A DNA stretch of 28,841 nucleotides. Origin: an uncultured Actinomycetes bacterium (lineage in GTDB: Bacteria; Actinomycetota; Actinomycetes; S36-B12). The notes below the pieces were generated by a model. It saw nothing but the letters and a program-made list of their open reading frames with translations, made no database searches and was not told the DNA's origin. Position 1 is the stretch's first letter; every line of letters starts with the position of its first letter. The position numbers were made by a program, and so were the translations under genes. Below are positions 23,014-28,841 of the stretch, one piece after another. The stretch lies in contig CALFIA010000178.1 of the NCBI GenBank assembly GCA_937876275.1, positions 1 through 28,841 of the forward strand, written 5' to 3'.

Positions 23014-23427
23014 ATGCCGCGTCCGACTCGCCCCTTCGCCGCTCTTGCCGCGATTGCGGCTGTCGAGGGGCTCGGACTCATCATCTACGCGATCTTCGAC
23101 ATCATCGAGGCCGTGCGTGTCGGCATCACCGGCCCGGCCGATGTCTCCAATCCCGCCGCGCTGACCCTGCTCATCATCATCTACCTGGTGCTGGGAGCCG
23201 GTCTTCTTCTGGTAGCCCGTGCCTGGTGGCTCATGCGCACTTGGCAGCGCGGAGCCTTCGTTCTCGCCCAGGTCATCGCTCTATTGGTGTTCTTCGATCT
23301 CACTCAATCGAGCGAGACCTTGCCGCGCACCGCCGGCCTGTTCGTCTTTCTCATGGCTATCGCCGGGATTGTGCTGGTGTTCACCCCCAGCGTGCTGCGG
23401 GTATTCCGCGAGGCGCAACGACGCTAA
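23014..23427 (+). CDS. Small integral membrane protein (Rv3217c-like position)
   Basis: The 137-residue product has four hydrophobic segments (about 8-30, 48-68, 77-97 and 106-125) and a basic C terminus. I do not recognise a functional domain. In M. tuberculosis the equivalent place next to the lipid kinase and whiB1 is held by Rv3217c, a conserved integral membrane protein of similar size, so this is probably its counterpart. It is divergent from the lipid kinase gene, with 44 bases between start codons. Its last four bases overlap the end of convergent sigF. Confidence 0.75.
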   Translation: MPRPTRPFAALAAIAAVEGLGLIIYAIFDIIEAVRVGITGPADVSNPAALTLLIIIYLVLGAGLLLVARAWWLMRTWQRGAFVLAQVIALLVFFDLTQSSETLPRTAGLFVFLMAIAGIVLVFTPSVLRVFREAQRR

Positions 23428-24218
23428 TCAGCCGTCAGGCCCTCGCGCAGCTCTCCGAGTGCTCGCGCGAGCAGCCTCGACACATGCATCTGCGAGATAC
23501 CGACCTGTTCCGCGATCTCGCTTTGGCTCATGTTCTTGAAGAATCGCATCATGATGATCTGACGTTCACGCTCCGGCAGCTTCTCGAGTAGGGGACGAAG
23601 CGACTCGCGATACTCGATCTCCTCCATCCCGGGATCCTCGAAGCCCAGAGTTGACGCGACACCACCGCGATCGTCATCACCCTCGTCATCCAACGACTTT
23701 GCGCTGTATGCGGCCTGTGCCTCAAGCACCTCGAGAACGTCTTCAGATGAAATACCCACGCGGTCGGCAATTTCGCGAACGGTGGGGGAGCGATGCAGCT
23801 CGCCGGTGAGATCCTCGGTGGCCGTGTAGATCGGTCCGCGGAGTTCTTGTAGGCGGCGAGGCAGTCGAATGGTCGTCGTACGGTCTCGGAAGTGCCTCTT
23901 GATCTCGCCGATGATCGTGGGGGTTGCGAAGGTGCTGAATTCCAGGCCGCGCTCGATCTCGAACCGATCGATGGCACTGATCAGGCCGATGGTGCCCACC
24001 TGAACAAGGTCGTCGTAGTTCTCGCCGCGGTCGCGATATCGGCGTGCGATGTGATGTACGAGTGGCAGGTGCATCGTGATGAGCTCTTGGCGGGCTGCGG
24101 AGAACTCGCTCGAGCCGACCGCCGTGGTGGAGAGCACGCTGAGCAACTCGCGTTCGCGCGCGCGCTGTTCATCACCCCACCTCTCATCACCGGGTGGGCT
24201 GGTATCGACGGGTGTCAC
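23424..24218 (-). CDS. sigF: SigF/SigB-type alternative sigma factor
   Basis: This group 3 sigma factor for general stress or stationary-phase genes has 264 residues. Region 2 includes HLPLVHHIARRYRDRGENYDDL and FSTFATPTIIGEIKRHFRD, region 3 follows (REIADRVGISSEDVLEVLEA), and region 4 ends with the helix-turn-helix SQSEIAEQVGISQMHVSRLL. GTG 24218 overlaps the stop of the upstream anti-sigma gene by four bases (GTGA), so the pair is translationally coupled as rsbW-sigB/sigF pairs usually are. I found no GTTT...GGGTA-type SigF promoter upstream of the pair. Confidence 0.92.
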   Translation of the reverse strand: MTPVDTSPPGDERWGDEQRARERELLSVLSTTAVGSSEFSAARQELITMHLPLVHHIARRYRDRGENYDDLVQVGTIGLISAIDRFEIERGLEFSTFATPTIIGEIKRHFRDRTTTIRLPRRLQELRGPIYTATEDLTGELHRSPTVREIADRVGISSEDVLEVLEAQAAYSAKSLDDEGDDDRGGVASTLGFEDPGMEEIEYRESLRPLLEKLPERERQIIMMRFFKNMSQSEIAEQVGISQMHVSRLLARALGELREGLTAD

Positions 24219-24595
24219 GCGCTGACCGGCTCATGTCGCTTGACGTGCAAGGTGACGCACACTTCGCCGGCCTCGATGGTCGCGGTGACGTCATCGACGA
24301 GTGCGGTGAGAACTGTCCACCCGAACGTGTTCGTTGCGGGCACGGTGCCCGACATGGTTGTGCCGCGAACCTCGATGCGCAGTGTTCCGAGTGACTCGGT
24401 GAACACGCAACGCAGCTCTGTGCCCGAGACGGCGTCCAGCACCAACTGGGCGGCAGCCTCGTCTACCGCAAGACGGAGATCCTCGAGCTGATCAATCGGC
24501 AGATCGGCGCGTACCGCCATTGCCGCGGCCATGGTTCGGGCCAGCGAGACGTATTGGGTCTGAGCCGGAAAGCTCACGGTCACGGCGCCTGACAT
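24215..24595 (-). CDS. rsbW: Anti-sigma factor, RsbW/UsfX-type ATPase
   Basis: This is a serine-kinase-type anti-sigma factor that holds SigF inactive until an anti-anti-sigma factor takes its place. The HATPase N box is visible as LEDLRLAVDEAAAQLV near residues 36-51. The later WTVLTALVDDVTATIE matches the SWHVLTALADDV segment of mycobacterial UsfX. At 126 residues it is of normal size. ATG 24595 is chosen because GGAGG lies a few bases before it; GTG 24625 would add ten residues. No anti-anti-sigma gene is adjacent. The signature is degenerate compared with RsbW, as in other actinobacteria. Confidence 0.85.
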   Translation of the reverse strand: MSGAVTVSFPAQTQYVSLARTMAAAMAVRADLPIDQLEDLRLAVDEAAAQLVLDAVSGTELRCVFTESLGTLRIEVRGTTMSGTVPATNTFGWTVLTALVDDVTATIEAGEVCVTLHVKRHEPVSA

Positions 24596-24654
24596 CTGCC
24601 CTCCGAGGTTTGTTGTTGCGCGCACGACACCTCTGTCGATTTGGCGCGAGTCAG

Positions 24655-24660
24655 AGTCTA
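24655..24660 (-). promoter_or_regulatory. -10 box of rsbW-sigF (TAGACT)
   Basis: On the minus strand TAGACT lies 59 bases before ATG 24595, giving a leader of about 50 bases with a GGAGG ribosome-binding site. Confidence 0.35.
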
Positions 24661-24680
24661 GATGTCGTCGGTGCGGAAGA

Positions 24681-24686
24681 TAGCCT
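24681..24686 (+). promoter_or_regulatory. -10 box of the secreted protein gene (TAGCCT)
   Basis: TAGCCT lies 46 bases before ATG 24733. The leader would carry the AAGGAA ribosome-binding site. Confidence 0.35.
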
Positions 24687-24732
24687 GCGAGTAAAGAAGT
24701 TCCAAGATCCCATCATTGAAGGAATGACGAGC

Positions 24733-25251
24733 ATGGACATACGAATGAAGTGGACCTCGACCCGTTCTGCCCTGGCAGTAGCGTCCGCCGTTGCAGTTGT
24801 GTCTTCGATTGTGGTCGTCGCAAGCCCTGCTGCCTCGGCAGCCCCCCACCACCGCACCCTGACTTTCATGGCCTCAGATCCCGTTGGCGGTGTCAACGAT
24901 GGAGGAAACCCGGGCTCTACTTCCGGCGACGTTCGCACCTACTCGCTCAAGCTTTCCACCACGGCCGGAGCCAAGGTCGGGCGTGCGAACATCGTCATGA
25001 TTCAGACTTTCCGAGATGCGGGAATTGATACGGTTCTTCAGACCTCGGTGCTCACGATCCCGGGCGGAGCCATCACCTGCCAGGGAATTCTTCACTTCTC
25101 GGACATGACCGACATGAAGCAGCGTCCGCTTGACAAGGTCACGACGATCGCCATCACAGGAGGCACTGGCAAGTACGTGGGAGCGGATGGCTATGTCACC
25201 TTCGAGATTCTCCCGAACTTCGCCTCGAAGTGGGTTGTTCACCTCATCTGA
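24733..25251 (+). CDS. Secreted allene oxide cyclase-barrel-like (dirigent-like) protein
   Basis: The 172-residue product starts with a Sec signal peptide: basic MDIRMK, a hydrophobic core and a likely cleavage after ASPAASA near residue 37. The mature part of about 135 residues reads as a beta barrel with SLKLSTTAGAKVGRA, CQGILHFSDM and AITGGTGKYVGADGYVTFEIL. The last resembles the conserved ITGGTGxYxGAxG turn of allene oxide cyclase-barrel and dirigent-like proteins. No enzymatic activity is known for the bacterial members. ATG 24733 has AAGGAA eight to nine bases upstream; ATG 24724 is too close to that site. Its stop is four bases from that of a convergent GNAT gene. Confidence 0.75.
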   Translation: MDIRMKWTSTRSALAVASAVAVVSSIVVVASPAASAAPHHRTLTFMASDPVGGVNDGGNPGSTSGDVRTYSLKLSTTAGAKVGRANIVMIQTFRDAGIDTVLQTSVLTIPGGAITCQGILHFSDMTDMKQRPLDKVTTIAITGGTGKYVGADGYVTFEILPNFASKWVVHLI

Positions 25252-25255
25252 TGAA

Positions 25256-25735
25256 CTAACTCCCGAGTCGAGCCATCGCCTCAAGTGCGGGACCGCTCAC
25301 GCGGTAGGGGATCCAGTCAGTGAGCGCCTCCGCACCGAGTGATGCATAAAAGTCACGACTCGGGGTGTTCCAGTCGAGCACGCTCCAATCGAGGCGGCCG
25401 TAACCCTTGGAGACGCATTCTTGTGCGAGGGCAATGAGCAGGGCCTTGCCGTGGCCTTTCCCACGGAAGGCCGGGCGCACGTAGAGATCCTCGAGGAAGA
25501 TGCCGTGCCTGCCGAGCCACGTGGAGTAATTGAGGAAGTAACAGGCATAGCCGACGATCTCGTCGGCTTCCTCGGCGACCAGGGCATGTACACGCGGATT
25601 CTCGCCAAAGAGGTCACGAGTGAAGTCAGCCTCGGTGGCGATGGCTTCGTCTGGCAACTTTTCATACTCGGCGAGCTCGCGGACCATCGCAATCAATGCG
25701 GGAACGTCCTGGGGCTCTGCAGGTCGAAGACTCAT
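25256..25735 (-). CDS. GNAT N-acetyltransferase, diamine/thialysine acetyltransferase-like
   Basis: This single-domain GNAT has 159 residues. The acetyl-CoA site is FLEDLYVRPAFRGKGHGKALL (Rx2GxG/A type) near residues 78-98. The surrounding NYSTWLGRHG, LDWSVLDWNTPSRDFY and LGAEALTDWIPYRV segments match the SSAT-like branch that acetylates polyamines, thialysine or related amines. ATG 25735 follows AATACT by six bases; an upstream ATG at 25780 adds residues without homology. The substrate is inferred from the subfamily only. Confidence 0.85.
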   Translation of the reverse strand: MSLRPAEPQDVPALIAMVRELAEYEKLPDEAIATEADFTRDLFGENPRVHALVAEEADEIVGYACYFLNYSTWLGRHGIFLEDLYVRPAFRGKGHGKALLIALAQECVSKGYGRLDWSVLDWNTPSRDFYASLGAEALTDWIPYRVSGPALEAMARLGS

Positions 25736-25741
25736 GGCCTC

Positions 25742-25747
25742 AGTATT
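25742..25747 (-). promoter_or_regulatory. -10 box of the GNAT gene (AATACT), leaderless start
   Basis: On the minus strand AATACT ends six bases before ATG 25735. Only positions 2 and 6 of the TANNNT pattern are kept. Confidence 0.35.
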
Positions 25748-25809
25748 CGCTCTCGCGAATTCGGGTACGCAAAGACCCACGTCTGGGCGCGGGCGAGCCC
25801 GACGTCAGG

Positions 25810-25815
25810 AAGTAT
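25810..25815 (+). promoter_or_regulatory. -10 box of the ZIP-like gene (AAGTAT), leaderless start
   Basis: AAGTAT ends six bases before GTG 25822. The match is weak in the first base. Confidence 0.35.
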
Positions 25816-25821
25816 GGCCCC

Positions 25822-26577
25822 GTGACGAATCTGGACTGGCTGATCGCGATCATCCTCGCGTCAAGTCTCGCCGTGGCTCACCTGACTGCCTCGAAGGTTG
25901 CCGCTTGGCCGCAGAAGACTCAGGACTCGTTGGCCTCCGTGGGCGGAGGAGTGGCCATTGCCTACGTGTTCGTGCATCTCATGCCTGAGCTGGCCACCGG
26001 GGGCAAGGAGCTCTCGGATGCGAAGGTCGTGCCATTCGCGCCGACTCCAGTGGCTGAGGCAACCCTCTTCCTCGTCGCGCTCATTGGGCTCGTCATCTAT
26101 TTCGCACTCGATGTCAGGTCAGACGAAGGCCGGCTCTCCTCCAAGCGGGCTTTCCGGATCCATCTGGTGTCCTTCGCGGTGATCAGCGGCTTGTACGCCT
26201 ACACGATGCCGTCATTGGTCTCCACGGGTTGGGACTACGCAGTGCTGCTGACCACCGTGGTCTTCGCGCACACCCTGCTCGCCGATCGAGCGCTGGCACG
26301 TGCGCACCCCCATCAGTTCAACTACGAAACTCGCTGGGTCGGCATCGTCGCGATCTTGCTCGGTTTAGGCGCGGCCTATTTCCTGCCCCCGGCATCCGAT
26401 GTCGCTCTTGCGATCGCGACAGCGTTCCTTGGCGGCAGCCTCTTAATGACGACCTTCCGCGAGGAACTCCCTGCGGCATCGCGTGCACGGCTGCCATGGT
26501 TCCTGCTCGGCACGGCAGTGATGACCGGCCTTCTGATCTTCGTGCTCGACATCAGCAGTCGCGGTCACGCGGCCTGA
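25822..26577 (+). CDS. Polytopic membrane protein, distantly ZIP-like
   Basis: The 251-residue product has about seven or eight hydrophobic segments. GGVAIAYVFVHLMPEL near residues 44-60 resembles the ZIP metal-transporter motif in which a helix ends in HxxPE. A second candidate histidine lies in VVFAHTLLADRALARAHPHQ near 150-170, and LGGSLLMTTFREELP near 205-220 resembles the ZIP helix ending in an acidic motif. The classical HxxxE pair is not clear, so transport is uncertain. GTG 25822 fits a leaderless start. A strong hairpin shared with convergent sodN follows the stop. Confidence 0.6.
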   Translation: MTNLDWLIAIILASSLAVAHLTASKVAAWPQKTQDSLASVGGGVAIAYVFVHLMPELATGGKELSDAKVVPFAPTPVAEATLFLVALIGLVIYFALDVRSDEGRLSSKRAFRIHLVSFAVISGLYAYTMPSLVSTGWDYAVLLTTVVFAHTLLADRALARAHPHQFNYETRWVGIVAILLGLGAAYFLPPASDVALAIATAFLGGSLLMTTFREELPAASRARLPWFLLGTAVMTGLLIFVLDISSRGHAA

Positions 26578-26605
26578 TCTGCACCTCGTTGAGTGGCTGA
26601 GATGT

Positions 26606-26641
26606 GATGAAGCCCCCGCCGTATTCGGCGGGAGCTTCATC
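26606..26641. terminator. 16-bp hairpin, bidirectional terminator
   Basis: GATGAAGCCCCCGCCG (26606-26621) pairs with CGGCGGGAGCTTCATC (26626-26641) at 15 of 16 positions around the loop TATT. It lies between the convergent ZIP-like gene and sodN and can serve both. Confidence 0.85.
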
Positions 26642-26659
26642 ATGACGTGCTGAGTCGAA

Positions 26660-27061
26660 CTAGGCCTTCTTGGTCTCCCAGAAGATAGCTGCGATCTCGT
26701 CGATCTTGGCGAGCAGTGCATCAGCGACTGCAACGTCGGTTGTCGACTTGGTGCCGCCGGCACCGGCGAGCTTGGTGGCCTCGTTGAAAAGGGTGTTCAG
26801 GTTCGGGTACTTCTCGAAGTGAGGTGCCTTGAAGTAGTCGGTCCACAGAACCCAGAGGTGTTCCTTGACCATGCTCGAGCGGTCTTCCTTGATCGCAATG
26901 GCGCGAGCCTTGAACTCAGCATCGGAGGAGTCGTTGAACTTGACCATGCATGCCTTGACCGACTCGGCCTCGATGCGTGCCTGAGCGGGGTCGTACACGC
27001 CGCAGGGCAGATCGCAGTGAGCGTAGGCAGTGGTGCTGGGGGTGAAGATGCGGGACAGCAT
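26660..27061 (-). CDS. sodN: Nickel-dependent superoxide dismutase
   Basis: This enzyme converts superoxide to oxygen and hydrogen peroxide at a nickel site in its N-terminal hook. The sequence HCDLPCGVYDP starts at residue 15, supplying His1, Cys2 and Cys6 of the mature enzyme after removal of a 14-residue propeptide ending in TTAYA. The mature length of 119 is close to Streptomyces SodN (117). The C terminus is a four-helix bundle ending IAAIFWETKKA. ATG 27061 follows AAAGGG by five bases. The peptidase gene sodX is divergent, 93 bases away, whereas Streptomyces places it downstream in the same direction. Confidence 0.96.
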   Translation of the reverse strand: MLSRIFTPSTTAYAHCDLPCGVYDPAQARIEAESVKACMVKFNDSSDAEFKARAIAIKEDRSSMVKEHLWVLWTDYFKAPHFEKYPNLNTLFNEATKLAGAGGTKSTTDVAVADALLAKIDEIAAIFWETKKA

Positions 27062-27116
27062 GTGAACCCTTTCGGTTGGCGGAACAGCCCCGGGAGACCC
27101 GTGTGGCTATGAGGGG

Positions 27117-27122
27117 AGCCTA
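27117..27122 (-). promoter_or_regulatory. -10 box of sodN (TAGGCT)
   Basis: On the minus strand TAGGCT lies 55 bases before the sodN ATG, giving a leader of about 48 bases with a ribosome-binding site. It sits inside a short inverted repeat (GAGGG 27111-27115, CCCTC 27123-27127), a possible operator. Confidence 0.45.
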
Positions 27123-27142
27123 CCCTCGACGGCACGAGGCGG

Positions 27143-27148
27143 CAGGAT
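27143..27148 (+). promoter_or_regulatory. -10 box of sodX (CAGGAT), leaderless start
   Basis: CAGGAT ends six bases before ATG 27155. The first base departs from TANNNT. Confidence 0.35.
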
Positions 27149-27154
27149 GACCTC

Positions 27155-27463
27155 ATGGGTATTGGCTCAGGTCTGACCACGGTGCGGATCATTGGTCCGT
27201 CCATGGAGCCTGCATTGCGCAACGGCGACTGCTGGGTGGTGAGCCGAGGAGGGCGCTTCTCGCCAGGTGATGTGGTGCTGGCCGTTCACCCGCTACGGCC
27301 CGACCTGACGATCGTCAAGAGGGTCGTTCGGGCTGAGGGCACGGGCTGGTGGATCGAGGGGGATAACCCGGAGTCCAGTGACGACAGTCGCAGTTTTGGG
27401 CCGGTCGACACGGTGATCGGACGACTGGTTTTTCGCTACTCACCCCTTTTTCGCCGGGGCTAG
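27155..27463 (+). CDS. sodX: Nickel-type superoxide dismutase maturation protease
   Basis: SodX is an S26-family peptidase that removes the SodN propeptide so that the His/Cys hook can bind nickel. The 102-residue protein has the catalytic serine in GPSMEP (Ser16) and the general-base lysine in TIVKRVV (Lys55), followed by WIEGDNPESSDDSRSFGPV, the conserved S26 box. It lacks the membrane anchor of ordinary signal peptidases, as expected for SodX. It is divergent from sodN. Confidence 0.92.
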   Translation: MGIGSGLTTVRIIGPSMEPALRNGDCWVVSRGGRFSPGDVVLAVHPLRPDLTIVKRVVRAEGTGWWIEGDNPESSDDSRSFGPVDTVIGRLVFRYSPLFRRG

Positions 27464-27474
27464 CCCCTCTTCAG

Positions 27475-27501
27475 ACCCTCGCAGGTGCAGTTTCTGAGGG
27501 T
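27475..27501 (+). terminator. Possible weak terminator after sodX
   Basis: ACCCTC (27475-27480) and GAGGGT (27496-27501) can pair across a 15-base loop, followed by a T-rich TTCTTGTT run. The stem is short, so this is only a candidate. Confidence 0.35.
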
Positions 27502-27505
27502 TCTT

Positions 27506-27542
27506 GTTGCGAATGCGTGAATTCCCATTACGAATGAGCAAC
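27506..27542. promoter_or_regulatory. Imperfect dyad upstream of potA
   Basis: GTTGC at 27506-27510 and GCAAC at 27538-27542 are the outer arms of an imperfect inverted repeat in which about 11 of the first 15 positions match. It lies upstream of the TAGCCT box at 27570 and could be an operator for the transporter operon. Confidence 0.3.
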
Positions 27543-27569
27543 TGACCCGCGCCACTTCGTCCGTTTTGT

Positions 27570-27575
27570 TAGCCT
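27570..27575 (+). promoter_or_regulatory. -10 box of potA (TAGCCT)
   Basis: TAGCCT lies 39 bases before GTG 27615. The leader of about 33 bases would include GGAGG at 27606-27610, only four bases from the start. Confidence 0.4.
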
Positions 27576-27614
27576 GCGAGCCGTCGATCTGCGCCCAGCG
27601 CCTGTGGAGGATGA

Positions 27615-28685
27615 GTGGCACCCGGACCCGCCTTGAGCATCAACCACGTCTCTAAGGCGTTCGCCACCCCGGAAGGTGGCGAGGTCCGGGCCCTCGACGA
27701 TGTCAGCCTTGACGTCAATGACGGCTCCTTCATCGTGCTGCTCGGCCCGTCGGGTTGCGGCAAGACCACCTTGCTGCGTTGCATCGCCGGCCTGGAGACC
27801 CCGGATGCCGGCGAGATCCTGCTCCGTGGCGAGCGCATCGATCACGTGCCCGTATGGAAGCGCCGGGTGAACACGGTCTTCCAGTCGTACGCACTGTTCC
27901 CGCACATGACCGTCGCCCAGAACATCGCCTTCGGCCTGCAGATGGACAAGGTGGGCAAGGCCGAGATCGAGCGCAAGGTGGGGGAGTCGCTCGAGATGGT
28001 GCGGCTGTCGGGCCTGGGCTCGCGTAAGCCGTCGCAACTCTCCGGTGGTCAGCAACAGCGTGTGGCCCTCGCTCGCGCGCTGGCCAAGGATCCTGAGGTG
28101 CTTCTTCTCGATGAGCCGCTCTCGGCCCTTGATCTCAAGCTGCGACGCGGCATGCAGACCGAGCTCAAGCGACTTCAGCGCGAAACGTCGATCACCTTTG
28201 TGCTCGTCACTCACGATCAGGGCGAGGCCATGGCGATGGGTGATCAGGTCGCGGTGTTCGACTCCGGTCGCATCGTGCAGTTCGGAAACCCAGAGGAGGT
28301 CTACCTCCGGCCACGCACGGCATTCGTCGCAGACTTCATCGGCGAGGCCAACCTGGTCACGGCTCATCGCGAGGGTCACTCCCTGTCGATTGATGGCCTC
28401 GGTGTGATCGATGGCGCGACGATGGCCAACCCCGAGGCGACGGAGACCGGCGCGGTGACTGTCGCCATTAGGCCCGAGAACATCTCCCTCACCGAGACTG
28501 CCGACGGCGCAGGCATCGTGACCGACGTGACCTTCGTCGGCGGTGACATCCATGTCGATGTCGAGCTTGGTGCGAATCGCCTCAATGTTCGAATTCCCTC
28601 GCATGGTGCTCGCCCGCCGGGCGTCGGAGCTCGCGTGCACCCGACTTTCCTTCCCCAATCGCTGCGAGTGCTGGCTGACTCGTGA
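27615..28685 (+). CDS. potA: ABC transporter ATP-binding protein, spermidine/putrescine type
   Basis: This is the ATPase of a polyamine-type importer. The 356-residue protein has Walker A GPSGCGKTT near 45-53, signature LSGGQQQR near 139-146, Walker B VLLLDEPLSALD near 159-170, the switch histidine in VTHDQGEAMAMGD, and a C-terminal TOBE domain (VTVAIRPENISL and onward) as in PotA, FbpC and CysA. The next gene overlaps by four bases (GTGA) and starts like a PotB-type permease, which supports polyamine over sulfate or iron, but the solute-binding gene is outside the window. GTG 27615 has GGAGG at short spacing. Confidence 0.88.
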   Translation: MAPGPALSINHVSKAFATPEGGEVRALDDVSLDVNDGSFIVLLGPSGCGKTTLLRCIAGLETPDAGEILLRGERIDHVPVWKRRVNTVFQSYALFPHMTVAQNIAFGLQMDKVGKAEIERKVGESLEMVRLSGLGSRKPSQLSGGQQQRVALARALAKDPEVLLLDEPLSALDLKLRRGMQTELKRLQRETSITFVLVTHDQGEAMAMGDQVAVFDSGRIVQFGNPEEVYLRPRTAFVADFIGEANLVTAHREGHSLSIDGLGVIDGATMANPEATETGAVTVAIRPENISLTETADGAGIVTDVTFVGGDIHVDVELGANRLNVRIPSHGARPPGVGARVHPTFLPQSLRVLADS

Positions 28686-28841
28686 CCATTCAGGAGAAGG
28701 CGCCCAAGAGCGTCGAATCGCGCACCGCGGGGCAGGGTTCATGGTGGGCCGGTATTCCGGGCATCGCCTACCTGATCGCGCTCGTGCTCGGTCCGATCGT
28801 GATCATCGTCATCTACTCGTTCCTCAGTCGCGCAAAATTCG
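28682..28841 (+). CDS. potB: ABC transporter permease, PotB-like (3' end outside window)
   Basis: Only the first 53 codons are present. GTG 28682 overlaps the potA stop by four bases. After a hydrophilic N terminus of about 20 residues comes a first membrane helix, IAYLIALVLGPIVIIVIYSF, and then LSRAKF, which resembles the end of helix 1 in PotB permeases (YSFLTR...). The identification rests on this opening and on the operon position. Confidence 0.7.
   Translation, partial: MTIQEKAPKSVESRTAGQGSWWAGIPGIAYLIALVLGPIVIIVIYSFLSRAKF

Noticed and set aside
24596..24732. SigF-type autoregulatory promoter before rsbW-sigF
   Set aside because: No GTTT with GGGTA at 14-16 spacing was found on the minus strand; only a housekeeping-like TAGACT box is visible.
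27528..28742. 404-codon minus-strand frame opposite potA
   Set aside because: Shadow of potA, which has all ABC motifs; the antisense product shows no domain.
1..28841. tRNA, rRNA, CRISPR arrays, insertion sequences, prophage genes
   Set aside because: No cloverleaf, repeat-spacer array, transposase, integrase or phage structural motif was found by reading both strands.

Overview
This GC-rich, very densely packed window comes from an actinomycete chromosome. The lineage markers are whiB1, an ECF sigma factor paired with an RsrA-type zinc anti-sigma factor, the fused F420 enzyme FbiC, nickel superoxide dismutase with its maturation peptidase, ClpP2/ClpX, and many starts that look leaderless behind a TANNNT -10 box. 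The block from rsgA to the small membrane protein at 23014 keeps, as I recall it, the order and relative orientation of Rv3228 back to Rv3217c in Mycobacterium tuberculosis: rsgA, aroA, SRAP, sigH/sigR, rshA/rsrA, TB7.3, pdtaS, whiB1, lipid kinase, membrane protein. I cannot place the genus. No tRNA, rRNA, CRISPR, insertion sequence or phage gene was seen.

Layout. 1-2997: the end of clpP2, a fatty-acid desaturase lodged between the two protease genes, and clpX. 3048-6773: a membrane-anchored exported protein converging end to end with valS. 6850-9182: a FetB-like permease, a GMC oxidoreductase and a strong hairpin terminator. 9220-9610: a 55-codon gene on the minus strand and an AT-rich regulatory region containing a 16-bp palindrome. 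9611-13275: fbiC overlapping a cytochrome P450 gene. 13264-16877: hisN, a DUF2231 membrane protein, rsgA and aroA. 16911-21537: a FUSC-type membrane protein, SRAP, the sigR-rsrA thiol-stress switch, a biotinyl-domain protein and the histidine kinase PdtaS. 21545-24595: whiB1, a lipid kinase, a membrane protein and a sigF/rsbW pair. 24733-27463: a secreted AOC-barrel-like protein, a GNAT acetyltransferase, a ZIP-like membrane protein, and divergent sodN/sodX. 27615-28841: the first two genes of a polyamine-type ABC transporter, cut by the window end.

How it fits together. Much of the window deals with redox and stress: SigR/RsrA, WhiB1 with a CRP-type dyad upstream, SigF/RsbW, nickel SOD, Clp protease and F420 synthesis. 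The strongest regulatory reading is a sequence matching GGAAT-N18-GTT just before sigR. It would start a transcript at a GTG that encodes a 33-residue N-terminal extension, while a separate TAGGCT box sits just before the short-form start. This is the arrangement that gives stable and unstable SigR isoforms in Streptomyces. At least twelve genes have an A-N3-T hexamer ending 6-7 bases before the start codon and no ribosome-binding site, so leaderless translation seems to be the normal mode for first genes here.
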